Origin: Garcia nutans
Taxonomy: Eukaryota; Streptophyta; Magnoliopsida; Malpighiales; Euphorbiaceae
Length of the DNA: 64,000 nucleotides
Assembly: GCA_947685225.1 (NCBI GenBank)
Contig: CANTUV010000014.1
Span: 9,858,001 to 9,922,000, forward strand
Reading direction: 5' to 3'
In this document: piece by piece, positions 37,620 through 49,959 of the stretch
Position numbering within the stretch: position 1 is the first letter of the stretch
Layout: the number at the start of each line of letters is the position of its first letter
Made by a program: the position numbers and the translations under genes
The notes under the pieces: model-generated
What the model was told of the DNA's origin: nothing
The model's input: only the letters and a program-made list of their open reading frames with translations
Database searches by the model: none

Positions 37620-38058
37620 CAACAAACAAATCTCTTGAGTAAAAGGAAGAAGAAATACTCACAACATTTTAGATAAACTGAGACTAAGCTTTGTTTCTTC
37701 TTTGAGTGAATTGAGAAGAGAGAGATGAACTTTCTTCTCTTACTGAACTGAGAAGAGATCGAAAAGTTTCTTCTCTCAGTGAACGAAGAACAAGAAGAGA
37801 CAGAGAGAGAGAGAGAGGAGAGATCGGCGCAAAGATAGATCGAGATCAGATTTTGAGACAAATTGAGGATGAGAGGAGCCGAGAGAGGCGAGAGGTTTTA
37901 TATTTTCAAAAGATGGAAGAATCTAGAGATATGTTGAAATGAGCGGCTAGGGTAGAGCTTCTGCGATTGAGAGGCTTATATAAGTATCAGAAACGACCTC
38001 ATTTTCTATAGAAAAAAAATGATATCGTTCTACTCATATATAAATTATATTATATAAG
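37620..38058 (-). promoter_or_regulatory. possible promoter/leader of the hAT transposase
   Basis: This stretch is less AT-biased, with CT/GA-rich leader-like sequence (GAGAGAGAG near 37804), a TATA-like CTTATATAAG near 37975 and an imperfect palindrome built on AACGACCTCATTTTCT / AACGATATCATTTTTT (37992-38030). It sits at the 5' end expected for the minus-strand transposase. An open frame at 37861-37436 has no recognisable family and is not called as a gene. Confidence 0.3.
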
Positions 38059-39962
38059 TGTAATACCCTAACTAGAAATAGATTGCAATTATAAGGCATA
38101 TAACAAAAAATTTACTTAGAATTAATTACATAATTAGTGAAAGCTGCATTAAAATGTAAAATATATTATATGATATATATTAAGCTAGTCTATAAACTTC
38201 AAAACTCTCTTCTCTAAAGATTCAACATATTTATTCCCATCATCACCAAAACCTATTTTCTATCGTTTCTTATCTATCTTCTCTAGTTTAGATTTCTTTA
38301 ACTTTTTTATAATTTGCAAAGTACAAAGAGTTTGAACCATATCCTAAAATTGATAAAAACTGAAAACAAAAAAATCAATGGCATAATCATACAAAAGAAA
38401 AGGCAAAAAAAAAATTGAAGAAAACAAAAATCTACACACAAAATCAAATAAAAAACCATAAACACAAAAAATCACAATGAAAATAAACAAAAGGCATATA
38501 ACTCAAAAACTGAAAAATAAACTGCAATAACGCTTACCAATCTGAAGAAAAATGCTAAAAATTGTAAGTAACAAAAAGAAACAATAGTGGAAAATAAAAA
38601 AAAAGGAAGGAGAATTTGAAAAAAAAAACTCAAAATTACGATATAAGAAACTACAAATCTGGTAAAAGTGGAAAAAAACAAGCAATAACAAAAATTACAA
38701 TACTACCCCTGATAAAAATAAAAATGAAAACTTAAAAAAAATGATAAAACATGTAATTATTCCAAAAAAAATATATAAATTAAAGTAGCCCATAAGAAGA
38801 AACTTAGGCCAATTAATTTAATATATATTTACAAGCCCAAATAAAATATAACACTTGTATTACAATTTGGTAAAAATGGATTAAGTGAAGTTGTTAATCG
38901 AGCATAACTAAATAAATTACAAAAAAGGGATAATAACATTTGAATTATAATAGTAAACTAATTAATTGAGAAAATATGCATAAACAACTAAATAAGTAGT
39001 GAGATCACTGGGACATAAATATAAATAAAAGAATATGATTGATATTCGAAATAGTTAATTAAACCTTATGTCTAAAACAAAATTGTAGGTTAGATGATAA
39101 TTCGGCATTTGAGTATAGGTTGCAAAAGGTTAAGCAGAACATGTGAGAATTATAGTATATACAAGTGAATATGGTTACCCTGATTATTTATTGTTGTTAT
39201 TTCTTTTCCATACGATTAATGTTGATATCTTCCAAAGGAGTTATATTGTTCTATCCATTGGTATTGATTTATAGTATTGTTCTTGAATTGAATTATTGAT
39301 ATAGCCCTTTGTATGAGGACCAATGAATCCATTTATTGTAATTGTTCTACCAAGCCAATACCTAGTCAAAGACCTCATGTTGTAGAAAAGCCTTGTATGC
39401 ACATAGGTAATTGAAATATCCAAAGGGAAAAAGTTATTGTCCCTAGATACAAATAACTGGAAAAAATGATAATAGTATTATATTGTGTTTTCTATGATAT
39501 GAGTATACCATTTCTTGCTTAATGGAATTGTTAAATTGAATTGTATTGTAATGTTGAATCAATTGTTACCTTATTATTGATTAGACCCCATATTTATTTG
39601 TATATGCTATATTCTCATTTGGATGAAAGCTCACTCCATAATAATTATTAATGAAGGACCAGAGTAACACAATAACTTCTACATCCTTTCTCCAGAAAGC
39701 TAAATTTTATTGTATAAGTAAATTATGTCATCTTTTGTAGGGCTTCATAGTATGTATATAAATAATGTATCTTGTGGGATAGAAAAAACAAATACTATGT
39801 AGTGAGGAAATGTAATGTAAAGCATATTACAAATAAAATTATATTGTGTATAATATAAGTACCTTTAGTTGATAATAACTAATTGGAATTAGAGTAAGGG
39901 CTCATTAATATGATAATAGTAAAATAATAGTGGTTCTATGAGATAGCCGGTGGGGTGTGACA
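38059..39962. mobile_element. solo LTR (1.9 kb)
   Basis: It starts TGTAATACCCTAACTAG and ends GGTGGGGTGTGACA, with perfect 5-bp target duplications ATAAG (38054-38058 and 39963-39967). The interior is non-coding and AT-rich. It lies in the terminal part of the presumed composite hAT element. Confidence 0.82.
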
Positions 39963-40196
39963 ATAAGTATAATTATTTCAGTCGTATTTGGGTCTATATG
40001 GGTATGATAAACACCCAACCGATCGATGACTCAACCTGATATTTTCTTTATACCTTAACCCATTCTCGCTCGCATCTTTGTGCCAACCTGACCAAACCCA
40101 TAGATTTATTACAGGTCATTCGATTATGGTCGAGTTGAGACATTTTGCACAACCCTAGTCTTTGTAGCCTCCATGAACTTTTTCTCCCGTCTACCA

Positions 40197-40951
40197 TGTA
40201 ACACCCCTTAACAATTCAATGAAGAACTATCAAGGAATGTCAAACAACACTTATACACTTAAACATTAACTAATGTCAATAAAAATTTTAGCAGTCTCCC
40301 CTAAAATTAGATACTGCCAACATCTTCTGCAATCAAAACACAATCTATAACGGATAAACACTCCCAATTTGCTTTGAATAGATCTCAACTCCAATAGCTT
40401 CCATAAACTCAATATCCATTTCTATTCAAAATAATTAAATATACATAAAAATTTATAAATATAACTATATATAGTATAATACCTATATTAAAATTTAATC
40501 ACTAAATCTTATAACTTCAACTAAATATATATATATACAAATATTCCATCCCATTTACATTTAATGTAATTCTCAAATTTATCCAAATAAATAATACAAT
40601 GTTTGTAATCTAAAATTCTCATAATTTATAAAATACTTCGTCCATTCTCTGCAATTAAGTATTTAAACTCATATTCACCAATTGATAACTCCGCTTTGGT
40701 TCATCTTACTTGCGTGTCAGAAAATTTTAACACGCTAAGCTTATAGCTTAATGTTACTTGTATACACATACTTTGCTATTTAATTTCAATGTAAATAATT
40801 GTAACAATAAAATAGTAAATCACAATTTTTGAAAATAAAATAGTAAAACAAATATTTCCACTAAAACTTATTTTACCATAAATAGAACAAAATACAATTT
40901 TAATTTATATAAATAATAATAAAATCTCTTTGTTATTTTTTTAAAAATACC
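40197..40951 (-). repeat. truncated 3' LTR (copy A)
   Basis: It matches 42184-42950 closely (for example AATTCAATGAAGAACTA.CAA and GGTTCATCTTAC.TGCGTGTC), then diverges after AAAATACCA, where the deletion junction with the interior lies. Confidence 0.8.
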
Positions 40952-41033
40952 AATTTTGTCCATATCCGAATTTAACTTTCAATCATTTAAGGCTTGACTA
41001 ACCCCAATTTTACATCAATTTCAAATATACAGG

Positions 41034-41721
41034 TACGGGTGTTCATGGGCAAGGTTGGGCCGAGTTTCACCCCAGCCCTTAGCCCAACCCGAAAAATATT
41101 TGGGTTGCATTTTGCAGCCCATGACCCAGCCCTAAGCCCAGTCGAGCAAGGCCACTAGGGCCTGACCGGGTTCGAGTCGGGCTGAGCCAACCCAACTTTT
41201 TTTTAAATTAAAAAAAAGTAAGGATAAAATTTATTATCTTTTTAAATTTAATAAAATTTACCTATAAATATTACTTTAAAATTTATTATATCAAATTATA
41301 TCTAATAATATATAAATTATTATATCAATATTTATGATAACTAAATTATTTAATTATTTAGTTATTTCATTATTCAAGTAAAAAAATATAAAATATAAAA
41401 ATTATTTCTCATGGATTAAATTTTTAAGATTCCCAAATATCATAAAATACATACAATATTTTGAATCTTCAAAACCTTTTTATATGAAATTTAAATTACC
41501 AAAATATATATTTTTAAAAAACTAAAAAAAATAAAAAAATTAATATCTCGGGCAGGCCCGAGAATTTTCAACATCAAATCGAAGCTCGACCCAAGCATAG
41601 CTTGGGTCTAGCTTTGTAACCCATGGCCCGACCATATTATAGGTTCGGGCTGACCCAACCTGGCCTGAACCCTTCGGGCAAGGCTAGGTTTTTCGAGCCG
41701 CGGATTTTTTGAATACCCTTA
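41034..41721. mobile_element. non-autonomous hAT element
   Basis: The ends TACGGGTGTTCA and, as reverse complement on the right, TAAGGGTATTCA are flanked by TATACAGG (41026-41033) and TATACAGA (41722-41729), 7/8 identical. Both subterminal regions are GC-rich with GGGC/GCCC motifs (GGTTGGGCCGAG; CGGGCTGACCCAACC), while the centre is AT-rich. No transposase. Confidence 0.8.
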
Positions 41722-42161
41722 TATACAGATCACTCTCAATACTATATACAGTCCAATATCTATATAATTCAGAAATTCACTGCTTAAAAATCAAGACACT
41801 CTCTCCCTCTTAATAAATTTCATCCCCAAAATTTACCTGTCAGTTGTAATTTATTCCTCATAAAAATTTCATTCTCAAATTGCTTAGACTCCAATAAATT
41901 ATCACGCTTTCGCTGCATTGCTTTGATATATCTACTTAACTATTCCTATCTTTATTTTCTTTATATATCCTTCTTTTCCATAAATAAATCTAGTATACTC
42001 CAAACAATACACTATAAACTCTTAATCAATCAATTCATAGAAACCATTCTACTACCATAAACGTATAAAATATCAATTGTATCAAAATACTTATGCACTT
42101 ATTAAATTCATATAACTTAGACAATTGGGTTTCATAATTCCACATACCAGAAATGCCTAAA

Positions 42162-42178
42162 CCTCAGCTCTGATAACA
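42162..42178 (-). other. primer binding site, Met-tRNA type
   Basis: The minus-strand TGTTATCAGAGCTGAGG lies 5 nt from the end of the LTR at 42184. It differs from the canonical plant Met-tRNA site at the third base. It sets the element's orientation. Confidence 0.8.
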
Positions 42179-42183
42179 CTAAA

Positions 42184-44609
42184 TGTAACACCCCTTGACA
42201 ATTCAATGAAGAACTACCAAGGAATGTCAAACAACACTTATACACTTAATTATTCATTTTATAATTAAACATTAAGACTAATGTCAATAAAAATTTCAAC
42301 AGTGTCTCCCCTAAAATTAGATACCGCCAACATCTTCTGCAAACAAAATACAACCTGTAACGGATAAGCACTCCCAATTTACTTTGAATAGATCTCAGCT
42401 CCAATAGCTTCCATAAACTTAATATCCATTTCTATTCAAAATAATTTAAATATGCATAAAAATTTATAAATATAACTATATATAGTACAATACCTGAATT
42501 AAAATTTAATCACTAAATCTTATAACTTCAACTAAAAATATATATACAAATATTCCATCCCATTTATATTTAATGTAATTCTCAAATTTATCCAAATAAA
42601 TAATACAATATTAGTAATCCAAAGTTCTCATCATTTATAAAATCCTTCGTCTGTTCTCTATAACTAAGTATTGAAACTCAGATTCACCAATTGATAATCC
42701 CGCTTTGGTTCATCTTACCTGCGTGTCAGAAAATTCTAACACGCTAAGCTTATAGCTTAGTGATACTTATATGCACATTCTTTGCTATTTAATTTCAATA
42801 CATATAATTGTAACAATAAAATAGTAAATCACAATTTTTGAAAATAAAACAGTAAAATAAATATTTCCATTAAAACTTATTTTACAGTAAATAGAAAAGA
42901 ATACAATTTCAGTTTATATAAATAACAATAAAATCTCTTTGCTATTTTTTAAATCAACCATATTTATAATAAAATCTATAGCAATTATCTAGCATTTATT
43001 TTATAATAAACATTGCATTTGTAACATCAATATTTTCTATTTACATTTAATAATTTTCATTTGTAATTTGCTTTAATAAGCTTTATAAATTCACGACAAT
43101 TGTCAATATTTTATTAATAACATCTTATATTTTCAACAAATTTCATTTTATTTTAACGAGAACTTTCTTTAAGTTAACACCATGAACATAATCAAATTCA
43201 AGCTTAGATTACCATACGTAAATCAATCAAACTAGATTCAATACACTTACGTTATATTACCTTATACCAAACACTATATTTTCTCTACTCAAGTGAACTC
43301 TTCTCACTTCAATTCTCTATTCATATTACTTCCATTTTTCCTTTTCTTATATTCTTTTGCTTATACATAGTTATATAAATATTATTATTTGCACATTAAA
43401 CACAACTTACTCAACTCCAAGTTACTTATAGATATAATAGTCACTAGCTTCCTTTCAATTTCTTATCCACAAACAATTAACTCAATATTCAATTATCTTT
43501 TCCCATTTCATTAACTTTACACTCACTTTGATCATCAAAAGATTTATAACAAACTCTCCTCATGCAAATTTTACCTTCCCAACTCACCTTATAGATTAAA
43601 CTCACTTTTATCTTTAATGATCTAACATCAAATACATATACTGCTAAGCTTAAATTAACAATTCACTATTAAGTTCACATATTATATCAAATACATAAAT
43701 AATAACAAACTCTCTAAGAGTACAGTTAATTCATGATTCAATCTTCATACAATGACACTTACATTCCTTTCTTGCTCACCTCAACTTGTTTGTACACAAC
43801 TTGCTTATCGTAATCTTATCCATTGATATAATAATCATCTAACCTCATTTACACTTATTATCCATAACAAATACTCAAAAATTCCAACATTTCCTATTGA
43901 TACCCACTTCAATTAACCATTTAGCACCAATAACATAGTTCTCTTCAAGAGCAATTACTTAACATTCCATTAAAAATTATGCTGATTTAAAAATAAGTCT
44001 TAGGAATATACATAAAATTATATTTAAAGTTTCATATTTTTCTGATATCCTTTACTATGTTTAAAAATTATGTGTTTCAAACTTATATATTATGTTTTTA
44101 CAATAACTTTACTGGCAGTACCCATTTTCTAATTTTATTTTGGTACCAAATCTTTATAAAAATTCATTAAATTTTAACCATATAACAAAAACATGTATAT
44201 TAACCTTTAAGTAAAATTTTAGAATTTTATATGCTCATTTACCTTATATTTAAATTATGTTTCCTTAACCTTACATATTCAGGTTTATAGTTGTTGTTCT
44301 GGCAGTTTCAATTTTCTATGTTATTTTTTGAATCAAACCTTTATTAAAATTTATGAAATTTTGATCACATGTCTTAAACATATATATGATCTTATATGTA
44401 AAATTTCATATTTTTTTGGGTCGTTTTACTATGGTTTCCAATTATGTTTCACAAATCCTAAAATTCTAGCTCTGCTGGCACAGTCATGGCAGCTTGTGTT
44501 CTTCGATTTTTCTTTTATAATAAATCATCTTTAAAAATTGTGAAATTTTTTATACTATCTACTAACATATAGATAAACTCCCAGGTAGTATTCTTGATGA
44601 TTTTATAGG
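42184..44609 (-). repeat. 5' LTR (copy B), truncated at the right
   Basis: It shares its first 770 bp with copy A, and long stretches with the inverted copy C (59783-62422). It lacks a block of about 1.2 kb present in C (about 60250-61430) and extends beyond C to 44609. The 43960-44560 part contains about three degenerate repeats of about 165-200 bp with CTGGCAGT-like motifs. It ends abruptly at the Tat-like LTR. Confidence 0.7.
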
Positions 44610-45776
44610 TACATTAGTCTAAGATTTATAGTAAATAAAATTACATTAAGCTTTAATAAATGAGGTACCCACAAAGTGAAAATATACCTCTTACATCTTT
44701 AAAACTTAAATATTTAATCAAACTAAATCATTCAATCATTCACCATGAGAAAAATAAAAACAAATCACTCATAAAAATAAAACATTAATAAATCATCCAT
44801 TCAAGGCACAAAATAATCACATCTAAACTCTAAACTCTAAACTTAAACAAAGCAACAAATATATAAATTTAGGGTTTATATCTTAGATTAGGATTTCTTG
44901 GATAAAATTAGAATTTTAAAACTTTTATAACTAAATTAGGATTTTTAGGATGACATTAGGGTTTTTAGGGTTTAGGAAAACAAGATTAGGATTTTTAGGA
45001 TTTTTATTTAAAAACTAGGGTTTTGGTTCTAAAGAATGGAACTAGGTCTTTGGTTTTTAGAAAATAGGATTTTTGTAACTATATTTATAAATTTTAGATC
45101 ATTAGATTATGTTTTAATTCAAATTAATATTGCATGAAATAAATTGCTATTCCTACTGTTACTGTGATATTTGAATTAAGGTTACTGTAATATTGAATTA
45201 AAATTAAATAAGCTACCGTGGATAAAGCAAGTTACTAGACATTCAAAACAAGTTTTATAGACATAGATTTTTAAAACAGTTTACTGAATATTTTATTAAA
45301 AAAAAGAACAGAAGAGCAAAGTGAAATAATTCAATAAAATAACAATAGATGAACTACTGGAATTTTAAAACAGATTAGATGAGGAATTTTAAACCTCCCT
45401 TTGTTTGTTCCACCGATATTTCATGTTAATCAAAGCTTTGTGTTTGCATCAGTTGCAGAATCTCGGTTGAACAAAGCCAAGATAATAGCTACTTCCTTGT
45501 TTGATGATACTTTCTCTGTATTAGATTGATTTTCATTTTCTATTTGATAATTGTTTAGTTGTTGTGTGATACTTCAATGGTGCTAGAGGTTACTCCCCCC
45601 TCTTCTCTTCTTAAACCTTTATTTATAGAAGAGTATATTAGGTTAAACCTTTTAAAACTTCCAGTTTTAAAAATGGATTCCTGAGGCATATTGAATTAGA
45701 TTGATTTAATTCGACTCAAATAGTTAGCATGTTAGACTCAAATTCTTCTAATCCGACATGGAATCAAAATCCATAA

Positions 45777-45966
45777 ACTCCATATCGAATTAGGATTGCC
45801 CTAATTTGATATGGAGTCCACCATATTAGTTTTGATGTCAAATTAAGGTCCCATGTCAAATTGGGGAAGGCCCAATTTGATATGGGACTGTCCCATATCA
45901 AATTGGGGAATCCCAATTCGATTTGGCCTGCCCATATCGAATTGAGAAGCCCAATTTGACATGGGC
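45777..45966. repeat. four consecutive hairpin-forming units in the Tat LTR
   Basis: Inverted repeats at 45777-45817, 45848-45888, 45890-45927 and 45930-45966, each with arms of about 17 bp built on CCCATATC(G/A)AATTGGG and a 3-4 nt loop. Related but diverged units are at 53990-54210 in the other LTR. Confidence 0.75.
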
Positions 45967-46179
45967 ACTCCCATGAAGTGAAATTAATCCCCCACGTAAA
46001 ATTAGAGCTGACCAAACCTTCAAAATAAACCTATTTAGAGTTTTAAAGGTTGAACCATCTTATGTTAGGCCTCATTAAATTATACAAATCTAATTGAAGG
46101 CTTTAAAAATAGGTTTAAGCCATTAAAAGTGGACCAAACTTGATTAGGCCTTTTTTAATTAGGATCGGATTAGCTTGAA

Positions 46180-46600
46180 CTGAATTTGAGTTCTCAACCC
46201 GAGGCTGGATCTAGGTTCTTGACCTGAGCTAGGACTTTGGGTTCTCGACCGTATACTAGATTTGGATTCTCGACCCTAAACTGGATTTGAGTTCTCAATC
46301 CAAGACTGAACTTGGGTTCTTAACCTGATACTAGATTTGGGTTCTCGACTCAAAATTAGATTTGGGTTCTTGACCTAAGACTGGATTTGGATTTTTGACC
46401 TGAGGCTATATTTGGACCCAAAATTGGATTTGATTTGGGCACTTGACCCGAGATTATATTTTGGATTCTCGATCCAAGACTGAATTTTGGATTCTCGACC
46501 CGTATCTAAATTGGTTAGGTTCTGGACCCGAGGTTGGTTAGGTTATGGACCCGAACCCGAGATTGGATTGGTTGAGTTCTGGACCCAAGGCTGAATTTGG
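46180..46600. repeat. minisatellite, unit about 33 bp
   Basis: Repeats of TTTGGGTTCTCGACCC followed by GA.ACTGGA, about a dozen degenerate copies inside the 3' LTR; the corresponding part of the 5' LTR is missing. Confidence 0.75.
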
Positions 46601-46649
46601 GTGACTTTCTGTCAGTTGAGAGTTCTGGCTATCTTCTAGCCAATTATTT

Positions 46650-47050
46650 CATTCTTTAATGGATTGTGGGTCTTCACTCTCAAAATGGATCTTCATCCTT
46701 AAGCATCGGGTCTTCACCCTTCAAAATGGATCGTCATCCTTTCGACATCGGATCTTCACCCTTCAAAAATGGATCTTCATTATTTGGACATCAGGTCGTC
46801 ACCCTTTAAAAATGAATCTTCATCCTTTAGACATCGGGTCTTCACCCTTCAAAAATGGATCTTCATCCTTGGACATCAGGTCTTCACCCTTCAAAATGGA
46901 TCTTCATCCTCTGAAAATTGAGCATTTACCCTTCAAAAATAGATCTTTATCCTTTGGAGATTGGGTCTTCATCCTTTGGAAGTTAGATCTTTACCTTTCA
47001 AAATGGATCTTCATCTTTGGACATCTGTCCTACATTGACTTCAACTCTTC
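46650..47050. repeat. minisatellite, unit about 44 bp
   Basis: Repeats of GGATCTTCATCCTTTGGACA followed by TCGGGTCTTCACCCTTCAAAAAT, about nine copies. A 132-codon open frame crosses the array only because few stops occur in the repeat; it is not a gene. Confidence 0.8.
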
Positions 47051-47112
47051 TAGCTAGACTGATCTTTTATCTTTTGTACCTTCATTCATTTGAGAGTTCT
47101 AGTTTTCTTCTT

Positions 47113-47799
47113 GTTCCATTCTTTTTTGTTCTTCCTTTTGCAAAAAATTCAGCTATTTTTTAGCTAGCTATTTTTTAGCTAGTCCTCATACCCTCTCTTT
47201 ACCCCCTGTGTGGCAAAATATTAAAAGTGAGTCTAAAAATATTTTGTATACGCATAAACTCAAAAATTGAAAAGAGGAAGTTTTGCCTCCTGTGTAGGCT
47301 CAAACTAATGATTTTTTCCATGCAGACTCTAATTGATGTTTGTGTATTGTCTGGTTCCCTGTACAAGCATGCATCTCTATTTTTGTAAAGTGACTGAATC
47401 TTTCTCAAGCAATGGGCCTTCCATGCCCTCCTGATTCCATATCTGCTTCATATCACACTATATTTTTTCTTGTGTTCCATTCTTTTTTGTTCTTCCTTTT
47501 GCAAAAAAGTCAGCTATTTTTTAGCTAGTCCTCATACCCTCTCTTTACCCCCTGCGTGGTAAAATATTAAAAGTGAGTCTAAAAATATTTTGTACACGCA
47601 TAAACTCAAAAATTGAAAAGATAAAGTTTTGCCCCCTGTGTAGGCTCAAACTAATGATTTTTTCCATGCAAGCTCTGATTGATGTTTATGTATTATATGG
47701 TTCCTTATACAAGCATGCATCTCCATTTTTGTAAAGTGACTGGATCTTTCTCAAGCAATGGGCCTTCCATGCCCTCCTGATTCCATATCTGCTTCATAT
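47113..47799. repeat. tandem duplication including the polypurine tract region
   Basis: Segments 47113-47453 and 47474-47799 are near-identical (shared landmarks: CCCTCTCTTTACCCCCTG, AGTGAGTCTAAAAATATTTTG, CAAGCAATGGGCCTTCCATG), offset by 346-361 bp. The first copy has an extra 15 bp in its TTTTTTAGCTAG repeat. The second copy is enclosed by a 28-bp inverted repeat. Confidence 0.85.
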
Positions 47800-47871
47800 T
47801 TGCTTCATAGAGTATCTGTTGTTTACTTGGACAAAGAATAGATAACACAAGAAAAAATATAGTGTGATATG
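47449..47871. repeat. perfect 28-bp inverted repeat (arms 47449-47476 and 47844-47871)
   Basis: The left arm begins CATATCACACTATATTTTTT and ends CTTGTGTT; the right arm is its exact reverse complement. The 367-bp interior is mainly the second copy of the duplicated polypurine-tract segment. An exact 28-bp match is unlikely by chance. Confidence 0.85.
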
Positions 47872-49959
47872 CTCATGTATGCATAATATGCATGAATAAT
47901 ACTTACAGCAATTCCATTAACTCACAGACCGAGGTACTCAGCTGAAATGTTCTCATTAGTTCCTTCTAGATGCCATTCATGTCTTGCATTAGAAAACCAG
48001 AAGTCTTCACATTTATGGCTTTAATTCTAGAAAGTTGGAAACATGAGTAGTGGAGGCCCAAACATGGTAGCAAAAGACATGGGAGATATTCATATGGATG
48101 ATAACTTCTGCATGACATGACCTTGCAAGTGATTCTTTCATTAGCCCTCTTTTGCCCATTGTTTCCTTTAAGGTTTGACAATACAACATACTTCTCTTAA
48201 CTTGAAGGCTTTATATGACAAAAACACATTTTTTTAAAATCATAAAATAATATTTTGGCTTTGTCAAATCAGTGTCATTGTACCTCAGGACTCAATTTTC
48301 CAAATTAACATATCTATAACATGTCAATCCTAGTTATTGTACTAAACTCAAGAATCATTTCCATTTAAGCAAGAACTGTTGCACTTTAAATAGGCACATA
48401 CACATTACTTGGCCAAAGGTCTCAATGAGTTTGAATATTGTCTATCTCATATTCATGCTTATCCAACCTATCTCCACTATTAGACTCTACCTACCAAGAG
48501 AGATCAACAAGTTTTAATAGGCTTGAAATGGGGTATATAAGGGACATGGTTTAAGCGAAGGCCATTTTGAGATTGGAGTTGATGTAATGTTATGGACCAA
48601 CCTTCACATTACAAACTTCTTGTTGGAACTGTATACTTTTAGAGATTCCATTTTCACCTTCTGGGCATCATTTCCTTCTGACTTCATGAAAATACAAAGC
48701 TTGAATGTGCTTTCATTTTTTTTTTGCAGAAATCTAGATCTAATTAGTACTATCTTGATCTTAAGACCACTTTATTCTTTCTTTCCATCCTTTTCCCTTT
48801 TGGAATATCAAGTCTAAGACTTTTAAGATTATGGACTTGGAGCTATATTGGATAAAATGAAAGATGGTCTTTCCCTTATGTATTTAAGTCTTTGGCTGGT
48901 CTATACCAATTAATGTCAATCTGTCCTTGTAAACTAAGTGAAAGTCTTCTGATGCTTCAGGTAAAAAGAACTATGTTGGCTTTCTAAACTGGCCTTTTGG
49001 GTTAACCGCACTTTTTTGGGGTTTTTTCCTCTTTTTTTTCTTCTCTTTTTATTTTTTTTTTATTTTTTCCTTTTCTTTGTCTTTTTCCTTTCCTTTTTTT
49101 CCTTTCCTTTTTTTGTTTTTTCTTTTTTTTTCATAGCTCCAATTACGTTATCTTGTCTGCACCATTTTATGCTTTTGACTATGGATGAGTGGAGGAGAGT
49201 GAGTTTGCCTCAACAAAGATAAATCATTTTTTGCCCTGATGTTATCTTAATAGATAGGGAATATTAGGTCTAGTATCAGGTGAACTTCAACTATCCTTAT
49301 GGTCTTGACTATGCATTCCTTTCTTTAATCTTCTTGCCCTTTTGTTCCTTAATGATAATCATACTTGTCAAAATTATAACAACAGCTCGGCGTAGGTCAT
49401 TGGGTTTGCAAGCTAATGAAAAGTAAGCTAAAATTTTATAAAGGCTCAAAGAGACAACTAGGGATTGATGTTTAATTGGGTGGATACTAGTTGTTGGCTT
49501 ATCAAATAATGCCTAGATCATCTCTCTTTTAAATAAACAGAGTTCAATTTCGCCTTGAAATTTCGTCAAAGTATGTTCTAAGATCAACTAGGACCTAAAC
49601 AAAGGTAATTATGCAAAAGCCCTCTCTAAGTAAGCATACATAGCTCAATACTATAGAACAACTCCCTCACTCAGTAAAGTCATTCGGATCATAATGCATA
49701 GATATACTAATTTATGATTATCAAGCTAGACTCGTCATTGATTAAGCACCAAAATGAACAAATAAAAAATTTTTGATGAAAGTAATTTATTTAAACAATC
49801 TTAATTTGGAAAATATAATGGTTCCAATTAAATACTAAAGAAAGCAAAATAAGACAAGCAACATTCAAGCTAAGGGAAGTTCATTGAGTTGGGCCTCTTC
49901 TCTCTTCACATCTTCAATACTCTCATCTTGAAAGGAGGATAAGACAAGATCTTCCTCCA
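47872..49959. other. untranslated interior of the Tat-like element
   Basis: About 2 kb between the duplicated 3' region and the gag end. It contains a T/C-rich tract (49014-49136) that reads as an artefactual Phe-rich frame. No protease, RT, RNase H or integrase motif was recognised, so the element looks non-autonomous. Confidence 0.6.

Larger units (their letters stand above)
26123..40157 (-). mobile_element. old composite hAT element expanded by three LTR insertions
   Basis: The left end TGGGGTTGTGCTTAGGCC and the reverse complement of the right end, TAGGGTTGTGCAAAATGTC, share 10 of the first 11 positions. The flanking octamers are GTCTCTAT (26115-26122) and GTCTTTGT (40158-40165), 6/8 identical. 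Inside lies a decayed BED-finger hAT transposase on the minus strand (32720-30790). Subtracting the LTR element (28210-30707) and two solo LTRs (34465-37407, 38059-39962) leaves about 6.7 kb, large but possible for an autonomous hAT. Subterminal sequences of the two ends differ, so the pairing could be coincidental and two hAT elements could be involved. Confidence 0.5.
40197..44609 (-). mobile_element. internally deleted Ty3/gypsy-like LTR element
   Basis: Two direct repeats start TGTAACACCCCTT at 40197 and 42184. Read on the minus strand, the right repeat is the 5' LTR (2.4 kb, truncated at its distal end at 44609). It is followed by a primer site (reverse complement of 42162-42178, TGTTATCAGAGCTGAGG, close to the Met-tRNA site TGGTATCAGAGC), a short interior (40952-42161) with an hAT MITE, and only the last 755 bp of the 3' LTR (40197-40951). 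No gag or pol remains. LTR style and primer suggest a chromovirus-like lineage; this is inference. Confidence 0.75.
44610..47187 (-). repeat. 3' LTR of the Tat-like element
   Basis: Read on the minus strand it starts TGAGGACTAGC next to the polypurine tract. It holds two minisatellites (46180-46600 and 46650-47050), four tandem hairpins (45777-45966) and many TTTTTAGG(G/A)TTT motifs (44870-45060). It is truncated at 44610. The LTR start position is inferred from the tract. Confidence 0.65.

Noticed and set aside
37436..37861. 141-codon minus-strand open frame
   Set aside because: Composition-driven Ser/Phe/Leu-rich frame with no recognisable domain. It lies in a probable leader region of a decayed hAT gene and crosses the border of the 210-bp repeat.
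46659..47057. 132-codon open frame on the plus strand
   Set aside because: It lies entirely within a 44-bp minisatellite in a retrotransposon LTR; the periodic peptide mirrors the DNA repeat.
49016..49222. Phe-rich open frame
   Set aside because: Translation of a T-rich tract inside an untranslated retroelement region; no start context or family match.
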